A stretch of 64,000 nucleotides of DNA from Streptomyces sp. MUM 2J (GCF_022414535.1 NZ_JADWYM010000037.1:1-64000); one strand, 5' to 3'. Shown: positions 7,816 through 15,677, counted from the first letter of the stretch. The notes: a model not told the origin generated them from the sequence alone. Numbers and translations are program-made.

Positions 7816-8442
7816 ATGCAGAGCCGCACGTCCGCCGCACGGCGTACCGGGCGTCCCCGCAGCGCCACCGCGGACGCCGCCATCCTGGCCGCGACGCGGG
7901 CGGCGCTGGTGGAGCTGGGCTGGTCCAAACTCACCCTGGGAGACGTGGCGGCGCGCGCCGGGGTGGCGAAGACCACCCTCTACCGGCGCTGGTCGGGCAA
8001 GAACGAACTCGTGGTCGACGCGGTCGCGGAGCTCTTCGACGAACTCCAACTACCCGACCGCGGCAGCCTGGCAGCCGACATCGAAGGCGTCGTCCTGCAG
8101 TTCGCGGGGATCCTGGCCCGCCCGGAGGCCAAGAGTGGCCTGATGGCCGTGGTGGCCGAGTCCACCCGGGACGACGCCCTGCGCACGCGCATCCGCGAGT
8201 CGATCGTCGACCGCCAGAAGCGACTGGTCCTGGCCGGCCGCGCCCGCGCCCAGCGGCGTGGGGAACTGCCGCCCGAGTCCGACCCGGTGGAGGCGGCGCG
8301 CACCGCCGACCTGATCTTCGACGTGGTCGCCGGCGCAGTGGTCCACCGCGCCCTGGTGAGCGACGCCGTCGTCGACGTGCCGTGGGCCCGCGACCTCACC
8401 CTGCTCCTCCTGAACGGTCTTGCCGCCTCCGCGACACACTGA
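7816..8442 (+). CDS. TetR family transcriptional regulator
   Basis: A 208-residue protein with an N-terminal TetR DNA-binding domain: helix-turn-helix at about residues 38-60 (LTLGDVAARAGVAKTTLYRRW). The C-terminal half is helical and divergent, consistent with a ligand-binding and dimerisation domain (DUF-type TetR_C). The ATG at 7816 is the only plausible start in frame; no strong ribosome site precedes it. It lies divergent from the thioredoxin-TPR gene with the 17-bp palindrome at 7713 between them, so autoregulation and control of the neighbour are likely. The ligand is unknown. Confidence 0.88.
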   Translation: MQSRTSAARRTGRPRSATADAAILAATRAALVELGWSKLTLGDVAARAGVAKTTLYRRWSGKNELVVDAVAELFDELQLPDRGSLAADIEGVVLQFAGILARPEAKSGLMAVVAESTRDDALRTRIRESIVDRQKRLVLAGRARAQRRGELPPESDPVEAARTADLIFDVVAGAVVHRALVSDAVVDVPWARDLTLLLLNGLAASATH

Positions 8443-8582
8443 CATCCGCTCCTCACGGACGTACGGCACCGCGGCGCACGCACACCGCCGGCTCGTTGCG
8501 GACACCCGGGTGAGGTCGCGTGCCGGACGACTGCGCGGAGAGGCGCACGGACCCGCCTTGACCGTGAAACGCCCAGCAGGTC

Positions 8583-8780
8583 ATGTCCGATCTGCGCACG
8601 TCACTGAAGAAGTGCCCGAAGGGATCCAGGACCCTCGGCCTCACCTACGAGGACGTGAAGCGCCTCAAGGACCCCTCGCTCGGCGACGAGGCTGTCGGCT
8701 GTCGGATCACGACCGTCGTCGGCAAGGCGCCGCCCCTGACGGCAGAAGGGAGCTGCCGTCAGGTCACGGGCCGCGAAACT
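8583..8780 (+). pseudogene. Possible remnant of a small secreted or lipoprotein gene
   Basis: An open stretch from ATG 8583 reads MSDLRTSLKKCPKG, then YEDVKRLKDPSLGDEAV and CRITT, which resembles an internal part of small Streptomyces exported proteins rather than random GC-rich frame sequence. It has no signal peptide; an in-frame stop lies 18 bases upstream, and after about residue 65 it degenerates into Arg/Ser/Pro-rich sequence. A decayed or truncated gene is the most likely reading. A false frame is possible. The 3' boundary given is approximate. Confidence 0.3.
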
Positions 8781-8855
8781 CGACGTCGAAGCTCGCGGAG
8801 CACTCCTCCGCAAGCCCCGGCATCGCCGCCCTCCCCTGAGGGGCGGGCGGCACAT

Positions 8856-8892
8856 ACCTCACGACCCCGCCCTGCGGCGGGGACCGTGAGGT
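8856..8892 (-). terminator. icmA terminator hairpin
   Basis: ACCTCACGACCCCGCC (8856-8871) pairs with 8876-8892 with one small mismatch/bulge, giving about 15 base pairs and a 4-nt loop. It lies 23 bases beyond the icmA stop codon. Confidence 0.65.
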
Positions 8893-8914
8893 GCACCGGG
8901 CGGGGCGGCCGAGG

Positions 8915-10615
8915 TCAGAAGCCCGCCGGCTCCGTGTACACGCCCCACTCGTCGCGCAGCACTCCGCAGATCTCGCCGAGCGTGGCCTCCGCGCGGACGG
9001 CGTCGACCATGGGCTCGATCATGTTGCCGCCCTCCCGGGCGGCAACCAGCATCGCGTCCAGGGCGGCCCGCACCCGGGCGTCGTCCCGCCGCGCCTTGCG
9101 CTCGGCGAGCACCCGCACCTGCTCCCGCTCCACCTCGTGGCTGACCCGGAGGATCTCCAGGTCCCCGGTGACCGAACCGGTGTGGACGTTGACGCCGACG
9201 ACCCTCTTGTCGCCCTTCTCCAGGGACTGCTGGTAGCGGAAGGCGGATTCGGCGATCTCGCCGGTGAACCAGCCGTCCTCGATGCCGCGCAGGATCCCGG
9301 AGGTGATCGGCCCGATGGGGTGCTGCCCGTCGGGATGGGCCCGCAGCCCCCTCTCCTTGATCCGGTCGAAGATCTTCTCGGCGTCGGCCTCGATGCGGTC
9401 CGTCAGCTGCTCGATGTACCAGGAACCGCCGAGCGGGTCGGCGACGTTGCCGACACCGGTCTCCTCCATCAGTACCTGCTGGGTGCGCAGGGCGATCTCG
9501 GCGGCCTGCTCGCTGGGCAGCGCCAGGGTCTCGTCGAGGGCGTTGGTGTGCAGGGAGTTGGTGCCGCCGAGCACCGCGGCGAGCGCCTCGACGGCCGTGC
9601 GCACCACGTTGTTGTACGGCTGCTGGGCGGTCAGCGAGACGCCGGCGGTCTGGGTGTGGAAACGCAGCCACTGCGCCTTGTCGCTCTTCGCACCGTAGAC
9701 GTCCCGCATCCAGCGCGCCCAGATCCTGCGGGCCGCGCGGAACTTGGCGATCTCCTCGAAGAAGTCCACGTGCGCGTCGAAGAAGAAGGACAGGCCGGGC
9801 GCGAAGACGTCCACGTCCAGGCCGCGGCTGAGGCCCAGCTCCACGTACCCGAAACCGTCGGCCAGGGTGTACGCCAGTTCCTGCGCGGCCGTCGCACCGG
9901 CCTCGCGGATGTGGTAGCCGGAGACGGACAGCGGCTTGTAGGCGGGGATGCCGGCGCTGGTGTACTCCATCAGGTCGCCGATGAGCCGCAGGTGCGGCTC
10001 CGGCTGGAAGAGCCACTCCTTCTGCGCGATGTACTCCTTGAAGATGTCGGTCTGGAGGGTCCCGTTGAGCACCCCCGGATCGACGCCCTGCCGCTCGGCG
10101 GCGACGAGGTACATGCAGAAGACGGGCACGGCGGGCCCGCTGATGGTCATGGAGGTGGTGACGTCCCCGAGCGGGATGTCCCGGAACAGCACCTCCATGT
10201 CGGCGGCGGAGTCGATGGCGACGCCGCAGTGCCCGACCTCGCCGAGCGAGCGGGGGTCGTCGGAGTCACGGCCCATGAGCGTCGGCATGTCGAAGGCGAC
10301 GGAGAGGCCGCCACCGCCGTTGCCGAGGATCATCTTGTAGCGCTCGTTGGTCTGCTCGGCGTTGCCGAACCCGGCGAACTGGCGGATGGTCCACGTACGC
10401 CCCCGGTAGCCGGTCGGATACAGACCGCGGGTGAAGGGGTACTCCCCGGGCCAGCCGATCCGGTCGAAGCCCTCGTACGTGTCCCCGGGCCGGGGCCCGT
10501 ACACCGGCTCCACGGGGTCGCCGGAGAGCGTGGTGAAGTCAGCGTCGCGCTTGCGTGCGGCGTCGTACCGGGCCTGCCAGCGGCGGCGGCCCTCCTCGAT
10601 GGCGTCAGCGTCCAT
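8915..10615 (-). CDS. icmA: Isobutyryl-CoA mutase large (catalytic) subunit
   Basis: Adenosylcobalamin-dependent isomerase interconverting isobutyryl-CoA and n-butyryl-CoA. Its 566 residues equal the length of known Streptomyces IcmA and lack the C-terminal B12-binding domain, which a separate small subunit (IcmB) supplies. Two residues that set ICM apart from methylmalonyl-CoA mutase are visible: Phe80 in TIRQFAGFGN (Tyr in MCM) and Gln198 in EYIAQKEW (Arg in MCM). The FDMPTLMGRDSDDP and SGYHIREAGA motifs are intact. No icmB lies in the window. The ATG at 10615 has a weak ribosome site. A 24-bp near-palindrome ends 9 bases upstream and probably binds a repressor. The substrate links valine catabolism to polyketide precursor supply. 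Confidence 0.93.
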   Translation of the reverse strand: MDADAIEEGRRRWQARYDAARKRDADFTTLSGDPVEPVYGPRPGDTYEGFDRIGWPGEYPFTRGLYPTGYRGRTWTIRQFAGFGNAEQTNERYKMILGNGGGGLSVAFDMPTLMGRDSDDPRSLGEVGHCGVAIDSAADMEVLFRDIPLGDVTTSMTISGPAVPVFCMYLVAAERQGVDPGVLNGTLQTDIFKEYIAQKEWLFQPEPHLRLIGDLMEYTSAGIPAYKPLSVSGYHIREAGATAAQELAYTLADGFGYVELGLSRGLDVDVFAPGLSFFFDAHVDFFEEIAKFRAARRIWARWMRDVYGAKSDKAQWLRFHTQTAGVSLTAQQPYNNVVRTAVEALAAVLGGTNSLHTNALDETLALPSEQAAEIALRTQQVLMEETGVGNVADPLGGSWYIEQLTDRIEADAEKIFDRIKERGLRAHPDGQHPIGPITSGILRGIEDGWFTGEIAESAFRYQQSLEKGDKRVVGVNVHTGSVTGDLEILRVSHEVEREQVRVLAERKARRDDARVRAALDAMLVAAREGGNMIEPMVDAVRAEATLGEICGVLRDEWGVYTEPAGF

Positions 10616-10623
10616 ACCGACAA

Positions 10624-10647
10624 ATTTACTTGGACGTCCTAGTAAAT
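10624..10647. promoter_or_regulatory. Palindromic operator candidate at the icmA start
   Basis: ATTTACT (10624-10630) and AGTAAAT (10641-10647) flank GGACGTCC, itself a palindrome; 11 of 12 positions per arm are symmetric. The site ends 9 bases before the icmA ATG, where a repressor would block transcription start or ribosome access. Confidence 0.6.
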
Positions 10648-10735
10648 GTCGACGGTTAACGGCGGTTAATCGGGAGACCTGCTCCGAACGGGCGAGGGGA
10701 CCGCCGTGCGCACTTCACGCACGGCGGTGCGGCGG

Positions 10736-11074
10736 CTACGCCTCGGCGCCCACAGGGCCACCCTGCGTGACCGTCGCCTCCAGCTCGTGGCTGACCCGGC
10801 GCTCCACGAAGAAGGCGGCGGTCGGGATCGTCCCGGCCAGCAGCACCCACAGCTGCTTCTTCACCGGCCACTTCGCCTTGGATCCGAGATCGAAGGCGAA
10901 GATCAGGTAGACGACGTAGAGCCAGCCGTGCGCGATGCCGACGACGCTCGTGAACCCGTCGGCGCCGTCCACGTCCAGGAGGTACTTGGCGATGACGCCC
11001 AGCGTGAGCAGGACGAGTAGCACACCGGTCACGTAGGCCATGACGCGGTAGCGCGTCAGCACGCTCTTCTTCAT
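10736..11074 (-). CDS. DUF3817 family integral membrane protein
   Basis: A 112-residue protein with three hydrophobic segments (about 10-30, 42-64, 75-92) and the family-typical stretch GIAHGWLYVVYLIFAFDL. It belongs to DUF3817, small membrane proteins of unknown function. No ribosome-binding sequence precedes the ATG at 11074; TACGCT seven bases upstream suggests a leaderless transcript. It lies between the MarR gene and icmA on the same strand. A second DUF3817 gene lies at 14492-14839. Confidence 0.85.
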   Translation of the reverse strand: MKKSVLTRYRVMAYVTGVLLVLLTLGVIAKYLLDVDGADGFTSVVGIAHGWLYVVYLIFAFDLGSKAKWPVKKQLWVLLAGTIPTAAFFVERRVSHELEATVTQGGPVGAEA

Positions 11075-11208
11075 GCGTACGAGCGTAACCGGGCGTTCCG
11101 GGAGATCTTGCCGGGGGTCGGTCCGGGACCGACCCCCGGGGAGCGGCCCGCCGCCGGGGAAGGAACGGGATCCCGGTCCGGGCAGGCCCCGGGACGGCGG
11201 TTCCGGGG

Positions 11209-11718
11209 TCAGTCCTCGTCGAAGTCGTTCGCCGCGACCCGGAGGGGGCGCAGCAGGGCGAAGATCTCCGAACACTCCTCGGCGTCGTAGGCGCCCAGGC
11301 CGAAGTCCATCGCCATCAGGTCCCGGGTGGCGGCCTCGACCACCTCGCGCCCCTGGTCGGTGATGGAGGCGAGGGTGCCGCGGCCGTCATTGGGGTTGGG
11401 GCGCTTGCCCACCAGGCCCGACCTCACCAGGCGGTCGACGGTGTTCGTCACGGAGGTGGGGTGCACCATGAGACGCTCGCCGATCTTGGACATCGGCAGC
11501 TCCCCCTCCTTGGAGAAGGTGAGCAGCACCAGGGCCTCGTAGCGCGCGAACGTCAGCCCGTAGGGCTTCACCACCGCGTCGACCTCGGCGAGCAGGATCT
11601 GGTGCGCCCGCATGATCGAGGTGATCGCGGCCATGGACGGCACATTTCCCCAGCGCTGCTTCCAGAGCTCGTCTGCGCGGGCGATGGGGTCGAAGGGGAG
11701 ACTGAGCGGCTTCGGCAC
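11209..11718 (-). CDS. MarR family transcriptional regulator
   Basis: A 169-residue protein with a winged helix-turn-helix core (about residues 70-130: LPMSKIGERLMVHPTSVTNTVDRL, then wing residues PNPNDGRGT). The N-terminus carries about 30 extra residues before the typical MarR fold. GTG at 11718 is used; TAAGGT seven bases before it suggests a leaderless message. It precedes a DUF3817 gene in the same direction, separated by 134 bases. The ligand and targets are unknown. Confidence 0.85.
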   Translation of the reverse strand: MPKPLSLPFDPIARADELWKQRWGNVPSMAAITSIMRAHQILLAEVDAVVKPYGLTFARYEALVLLTFSKEGELPMSKIGERLMVHPTSVTNTVDRLVRSGLVGKRPNPNDGRGTLASITDQGREVVEAATRDLMAMDFGLGAYDAEECSEIFALLRPLRVAANDFDED

Positions 11719-11903
11719 GCCCTCGACCTTACCGGCCGGTCACATGCTGGTCAGCCCCGTCTCGCCTTTCGGTCGCCGGGGTCCAGGATCCGCCGGGTAC
11801 CTGCTCGCCCGGGCCGGTACCCGGTGGGGCAGGACCTCCGGGACCACCGGGCGCACCCCGGGCCACCGGCTCCCTTCGCGGTGCACCGGGCCGCGCAAGG
11901 ATG

Positions 11904-12554
11904 TCACCGGCGGCCGGCCCTGCGCAGATGGTGCCGCACCGCCCGCTGGGCGACGGGCCCCAGCTCCTCCAACGCCGCGACGAGTGCCCCCAGCTGCTCC
12001 AGGGCGTCGAGGGCCGCGCCCGCGCCGGCGACGTCCACCTGCTCGTACAGCTCGATCCCGACGAACGACGCGGACACCGCGCGGGCCAGCCCCGCCGGAT
12101 CGGCGAACTCCGCGAACGGCGTGCCCTCCAGCACGCGCCGCAGCACCTTCTCGATCTCGGCGATCCACAGATCGAGCCCCGCCGCGGTGGCCGGGCCCAG
12201 CGCCGCGTGCGTCGGCGCGCCGGCCAGCAGCTGGCCGAGGAGGGAGACGTGCCCGCCTGCGCGTTCCCGCTCGTGGATCTCCCGTCCGAGGGAGAGGAGT
12301 TCGGACAGCGAGGAGACCGCCGCGAGCCGCGGCCGGTACGCCGCCACCGCCTTCTCCGCTCCGTACCGGCAGGCAGCGGCGAGGAGTTCGTCCACCGAGC
12401 CGAAGTGATAGAAGACAAGTGCCTGATTGACCCCGGCGGCCGCCGCCACCGTGCGCGCCGACGTCTTCGCGATCCCCTGCTCGGTGAGCGTGCGCAGCGC
12501 GCCCTCCAGCAACTTGGCCTTGGTCTCCCGGGACTTCGCCGTCTCGGGCCTCAC
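11904..12554 (-). CDS. TetR family regulator of the DUF4166/SRPBCC operon
   Basis: A 216-residue protein with an N-terminal helix-turn-helix (about residues 30-52: TSARTVAAAAGVNQALVFYHF), where VFYHFGS is the classic TetR signature end. GTG at 12554 follows GGGAGGAG and overlaps the stop of the preceding gene by 4 bases, so it is translationally coupled as the third gene of the operon. The operon promoter carries two 18-bp palindromes (14005-14022 and 14046-14063), the probable autoregulatory binding sites. A regulator encoded last in its own target operon fits negative feedback. Confidence 0.9.
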   Translation of the reverse strand: MRPETAKSRETKAKLLEGALRTLTEQGIAKTSARTVAAAAGVNQALVFYHFGSVDELLAAACRYGAEKAVAAYRPRLAAVSSLSELLSLGREIHERERAGGHVSLLGQLLAGAPTHAALGPATAAGLDLWIAEIEKVLRRVLEGTPFAEFADPAGLARAVSASFVGIELYEQVDVAGAGAALDALEQLGALVAALEELGPVAQRAVRHHLRRAGRR

Positions 12555-13231
12555 GCGCGCGACTCCTCCCGCACGGGGCGCAGCCCCGCGCGCACGCCGC
12601 GGCGCCGTACGTCGGCGTAGGACGCGGTGAAGGAGCCCTCGTATCCGAACAGCGGCCCGAAACGGCGGTTGACGACCCGCACCCGGACCCGGAAGCGGCC
12701 GGTGATGTCGTCGTACGACTCCCGCACCTCGGCCGTCGCGCCGATCAGCTCGGGCACCCGCACGTCCACCCTGCCCTCCCGGAAGCGGTGTTCGCCCGAG
12801 CGGATCAGCAGCGAGCCGTCGGGGTCGGCCCGGAGGTACAGGTCGCTGGCGAGGTGCTGATGGGTGCCGAGATAGTCGACGATGCGGTCGCCCCGGGGGC
12901 CGAGCACCATCTGGGCGTCGAACCGGCGGGCACGGCCGGGCAGTTGGAAGGTACGCACGAAGGTCACCGTCTCACGCCCGAAGGAGTCGGCGTACGGCAC
13001 GTTCTCGATGGTGAAGGGAACGTGACGCCCGGTCCGCGGGACGAGGATGTTGCGGGTGGCGCCCAGGGCGAGGAACGGCTTCACGAAGGCGGGCCCGTGC
13101 CAGATCCGGTCCATCACGCCCCGGCCCGTGCACGCCTCGCCGCTTGCCAGGCCGACGGAGAAGCGGCGCTGCAACTGCGGGTGGAGGCGGTCGAAGCCGT
13201 CTCCCAGCACGGTCCGGAAGATCGAGTTCAT
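12551..13231 (-). CDS. DUF4166 domain protein
   Basis: This 226-residue soluble protein has the DUF4166 pattern: an N-terminal LHPQLQRRFSVG motif, a central GRHVPFTIENVPYAD region, and a C-terminal GPLFGYEGSF segment. The family is often fused to, or found beside, saccharopine-dehydrogenase-like and cyclase/SRPBCC proteins; its activity is unknown. The gene overlaps both neighbours by 4 bases and forms the middle of a tightly coupled three-gene operon. No membrane segment is seen. Confidence 0.82.
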   Translation of the reverse strand: MNSIFRTVLGDGFDRLHPQLQRRFSVGLASGEACTGRGVMDRIWHGPAFVKPFLALGATRNILVPRTGRHVPFTIENVPYADSFGRETVTFVRTFQLPGRARRFDAQMVLGPRGDRIVDYLGTHQHLASDLYLRADPDGSLLIRSGEHRFREGRVDVRVPELIGATAEVRESYDDITGRFRVRVRVVNRRFGPLFGYEGSFTASYADVRRRGVRAGLRPVREESRA

Positions 13232-13980
13232 CGCGGCGCCTCCAAGGTGCGCAGCAGCCGCGGCGCCTGCACGCGGGTCGGCGGACGGCGCAGGCAGCGG
13301 CGTGCGGCCGGGGTGCAGGGCAGGGGGGAGGCGAGGAGCGCGGCGCACAGGGCGGCCGCCAGCAGCAGCGGGCACAGGTAGGCCGTGGACGCCGCGAACG
13401 GGCCGAGCAGGTGCAGCGCGGAGCCCATGGCCAGACCGGCGCAGCAGCCGGCGACGACGAGGGCGCGCACCAGCAGTTCCAGAAGCCAGTTCAGCCGGGC
13501 CCGCTCGGGGGTGATCCCGCGCTCCAGCCACAGCCGCAGCCGGTCGAACGACCAGGCGGTGGCCCAGCCCATCAGGGGGCGGAACAGCCACCGGTCGGTG
13601 TGGGCGCCGAAGCGGCCCCAGCGGGGGCGGTAGTCGTAGCCGCTGAGGAAGCGGATGCCGTCGCCGTCGGGGACGTAGCGCCAGTAGCCGCTGCCCTCGG
13701 CGAGCAGCGAGAGCGGGTGTGCGCAGGCGAACCGCAGGGCGGAGGTGCGGGTGCCGTCCGGGCGCTCCTTCTCACCGGCCGACACCCCGGTGCCGGTGAT
13801 GGTCAGCAGGGGCAGCACGCGGGTGGCGTAGCGGAAGCGCTGCGGTTCGCCCGCCGCGCGCGGAAGGTGGTCGATCTCGGTGAAGCGCAGGTCCCAGCGT
13901 TGGTGCCGGTCCGGTTCCTGCGTGTGCGACCACAGGTCGTCGAGGTCGGCACGGATCCGTGCCTCGATGTAGAGCCCCAT
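13228..13980 (-). CDS. SRPBCC-like protein with C-terminal membrane segments
   Basis: In this 250-residue protein, the first 150 residues (LYIEARIRADLDDLWSHTQ, RWDLRFTEID) look like a START/SRPBCC polyketide-cyclase-type lipid-binding fold. About residues 165-225 form two hydrophobic helices, followed by a basic Arg-rich tail. It is therefore likely a membrane-attached hydrophobic-ligand binder. ATG at 13980 follows a GGGGGA stretch. It is the first gene of the operon shared with DUF4166 and TetR genes; the two palindromes lie 25-83 bases upstream. Confidence 0.75.
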   Translation of the reverse strand: MGLYIEARIRADLDDLWSHTQEPDRHQRWDLRFTEIDHLPRAAGEPQRFRYATRVLPLLTITGTGVSAGEKERPDGTRTSALRFACAHPLSLLAEGSGYWRYVPDGDGIRFLSGYDYRPRWGRFGAHTDRWLFRPLMGWATAWSFDRLRLWLERGITPERARLNWLLELLVRALVVAGCCAGLAMGSALHLLGPFAASTAYLCPLLLAAALCAALLASPLPCTPAARRCLRRPPTRVQAPRLLRTLEAPR

Positions 13981-14004
13981 GTGTTCCCCCGGGTGAGCCC
14001 AGTG

Positions 14005-14022
14005 TTTGAGCGAACGCTCAAA
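14005..14022. promoter_or_regulatory. TetR operator candidate, site 1
   Basis: TTTGAGCGAACGCTCAAA: arms TTTGAGCG and CGCTCAAA are perfect around AA. It lies 25 bases upstream of the operon's start codon and almost duplicates site 2. Confidence 0.8.
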
Positions 14023-14045
14023 TCATCGGCACGACGGTACAGGGA

Positions 14046-14063
14046 TTTGAGCGATCGCTCAAA
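14046..14063. promoter_or_regulatory. TetR operator candidate, site 2
   Basis: TTTGAGCGATCGCTCAAA is a perfect 18-bp palindrome. Its centre is 41 bases from that of site 1, about four helical turns, so two dimers could bind on the same face. Confidence 0.8.
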
Positions 14064-14201
14064 CAAGGGCGACGGAAGAACCCCGGCCCGTGTGGGACCG
14101 GGGTTCTCGGGAGTCGGTCGGCTGCCGGATCCGCCGGGGGACCCGGCGCGCGGATCCGGCGGAGGGCGGCGGCGCTGCCCGGAACAGGGGCGGTGTGGCG
14201 C

Positions 14202-14495
14202 CTATCCGTCGAGGTGGCGCTCGACCGTCTCCACCTTGGACGTCAGGCCGTCCGTCACTCCGGGGCGGATGTCGGCCTTGAGGACGAGCGACACCCGCGG
14301 GGCTCGCTCCTCCACGGCGGCGACGGCCCGCCGGACGACGTCCATGACCTCGCCCCACTCCCCCTCGATCGAGGTGAACATGGCGTCCGTGCGGTTCGGC
14401 AGACCCGACTCGCGCACGACGCGCACCGCGTCGGCGACGTACTCGCCCACGTCCTCGCCGACCCCCAGCGGCGTGACGGAGAATGCGACGATCAT
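14202..14495 (-). CDS. Thiamine-binding (MTH1187/YkoF-like, DUF77) family protein
   Basis: A 97-residue cytosolic protein with the family pattern: MIVAFSVTPLG at the N-terminus, a central AMFTSIEGEWGEVMDVV and a C-terminal ERAPRVSLVLKADIRPG. Members form small ferredoxin-like assemblies, and some bind thiamine. The start overlaps the end of the upstream DUF3817 gene by 4 bases, so the two are coupled. No thiamine riboswitch is visible. Confidence 0.85.
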   Translation of the reverse strand: MIVAFSVTPLGVGEDVGEYVADAVRVVRESGLPNRTDAMFTSIEGEWGEVMDVVRRAVAAVEERAPRVSLVLKADIRPGVTDGLTSKVETVERHLDG

Positions 14496-14839
14496 GCGCT
14501 GACGGCCCCTTCCTCCCGGCGGGCGCGGGAGGCGATCACCGCGTCCTCGGCCTCACGCCTGAGCCTGCGCTCGGCGAAGAACCCGCCGGTGGGCAGGACC
14601 GAGAGGACGAAGTAGAGGGCGGCGGTCCGCAGACCCCACCGGGCGCGGTTCCAGGCGTCGGCCCAGAAGATCACGTAGAGGACGAACAGGACGCCGTGGA
14701 CCGCCCCCATGACCGGCACCGCGTTGAAGTCGGTGGTCCGCTTCAGCACCGAGCAGACGAGCAGGATGAGGAAGGAGACCGCCTCGGGGGCCGAGACCAG
14801 GCGGAGGCGGCGGAGGGCGGAGGCTGTCTTGATGTCCAC
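14492..14839 (-). CDS. DUF3817 family integral membrane protein (second copy)
   Basis: This 115-residue protein has three hydrophobic segments and the same pattern as the copy at 10736 (AVHGVLFVLYVIFW against AHGWLYVVYLIFAF; TGGFFAERRL against TAAFFVERRV). GTG at 14839 follows GAAGGTGAT. It is the first gene of a two-gene operon with the thiamine-binding-type gene. A nested dyad at 14881-14922 lies just upstream. Function unknown. Confidence 0.83.
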   Translation of the reverse strand: MDIKTASALRRLRLVSAPEAVSFLILLVCSVLKRTTDFNAVPVMGAVHGVLFVLYVIFWADAWNRARWGLRTAALYFVLSVLPTGGFFAERRLRREAEDAVIASRARREEGAVSA

Positions 14840-14880
14840 GGATCACCTTCGGTGGGAGGTTCGTCGTCAGCGGTCCGCCG

Positions 14881-14922
14881 GTTTGTGAACGGACGCACAA
14901 GCGTGCGTCCATTGTGACAAAC
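14881..14922. promoter_or_regulatory. Nested dyad upstream of the second DUF3817 gene
   Basis: GGACGCAC (14891-14898) and GTGCGTCC (14903-14910) form a perfect inverted repeat around AAGC, flanked by GTTTGT and ACAAAC as an outer pair. The form suits a dimeric or tetrameric regulator; it lies in the divergent region between the DUF3817 and first AIM24 genes. Confidence 0.55.
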
Positions 14923-15043
14923 GGTGCGCCCCGGGGTGTGCTCAGGGTCCGCTCGGGGTGCATTCAGGGTCCGCTCGGGGTCGGCCTCCGCCTCCCGGCC
15001 CTGTCCCCCGCCGCCGACCGGCGGCTACCTTCACACCGTGGCG

Positions 15044-15676
15044 ATGTTCCGACTACAGGGCAGCAAGGTGCTCGCCGTCGACATGACCGGGGATGCCGTC
15101 AAGGCGAAGAACGGCTCGATGGTCGCGTACGACGGGCAGATGGCCTTCAAGAAACTGACGGGTGGCGGTGAGGGCCTGAGGGGGATGGTGACCCGGCGGC
15201 TCACCGGCGAGCAGATGACGCTGATGGAGGTGAGAGGGCAGGGGACCTGCTGGTTCGCGGACCGTGCGTCGGAGATCAACCTCGTGAACCTGCGCGGCGA
15301 GAGGCTGCACGTGGAGTCGAGCAACCTGCTGGCGACCGACAGCGGGCTGAGGACGGGTACGACCTTCACCGGGCTCCGCGGCGCCTCCCAGGGCAACGGC
15401 CTCTTCACGACGACCGTCGAGGGGCACGGCCAGGCGGCGATCATGTCGGACGGGCCGGCGGTGGTGCTGAAGGTGAGCGGGCAGTACCCGCTGACCGTCG
15501 ACCCGGGCGCCTACGTCGCCCACCAGGGAGACCTGCGGCAGTCCTTCCAGTCCGGCGTGACCTTCCGCACACTCCTGGGGGAGGGCGGCGGCGAGGCGTT
15601 CCAGATCCGGTTCGAGGGGGAGGGCCTGGTGTACGTCCAACCGAGCGAGCGGAACACGATCGCGGGGGACCTCTGA
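15044..15676 (+). CDS. AIM24 family protein, first of three
   Basis: A 210-residue, beta-rich AIM24 (TIM16-like beta-sandwich) protein. Features include the N-terminal MFRLQGSKVLAV, the central GQGTCWFADRASEINLV and repeated pleats ending GEGLVYVQPS. ATG at 15044 is chosen; GTG at 15038 is in frame and sits 6 bases after TACCTT, so a leaderless GTG start is a good alternative. The next AIM24 gene begins one base after its stop. AIM24 names a mitochondrial protein; bacterial roles are unknown. No signal peptide. Confidence 0.85.
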   Translation: MFRLQGSKVLAVDMTGDAVKAKNGSMVAYDGQMAFKKLTGGGEGLRGMVTRRLTGEQMTLMEVRGQGTCWFADRASEINLVNLRGERLHVESSNLLATDSGLRTGTTFTGLRGASQGNGLFTTTVEGHGQAAIMSDGPAVVLKVSGQYPLTVDPGAYVAHQGDLRQSFQSGVTFRTLLGEGGGEAFQIRFEGEGLVYVQPSERNTIAGDL

Positions 15677-15677
15677 C

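Larger units (their letters stand above)
8443..8914. other. Intergenic region between the TetR gene and icmA
   Basis: Holds one short coding remnant (8583 onward, listed separately) and the icmA terminator hairpin. Nothing else is supported. Confidence 0.5.

Noticed and set aside
8915..10615. Identification as methylmalonyl-CoA mutase large subunit
   Set aside because: Length 566, lack of a B12 domain, Phe80 and Gln198 all indicate isobutyryl-CoA mutase.
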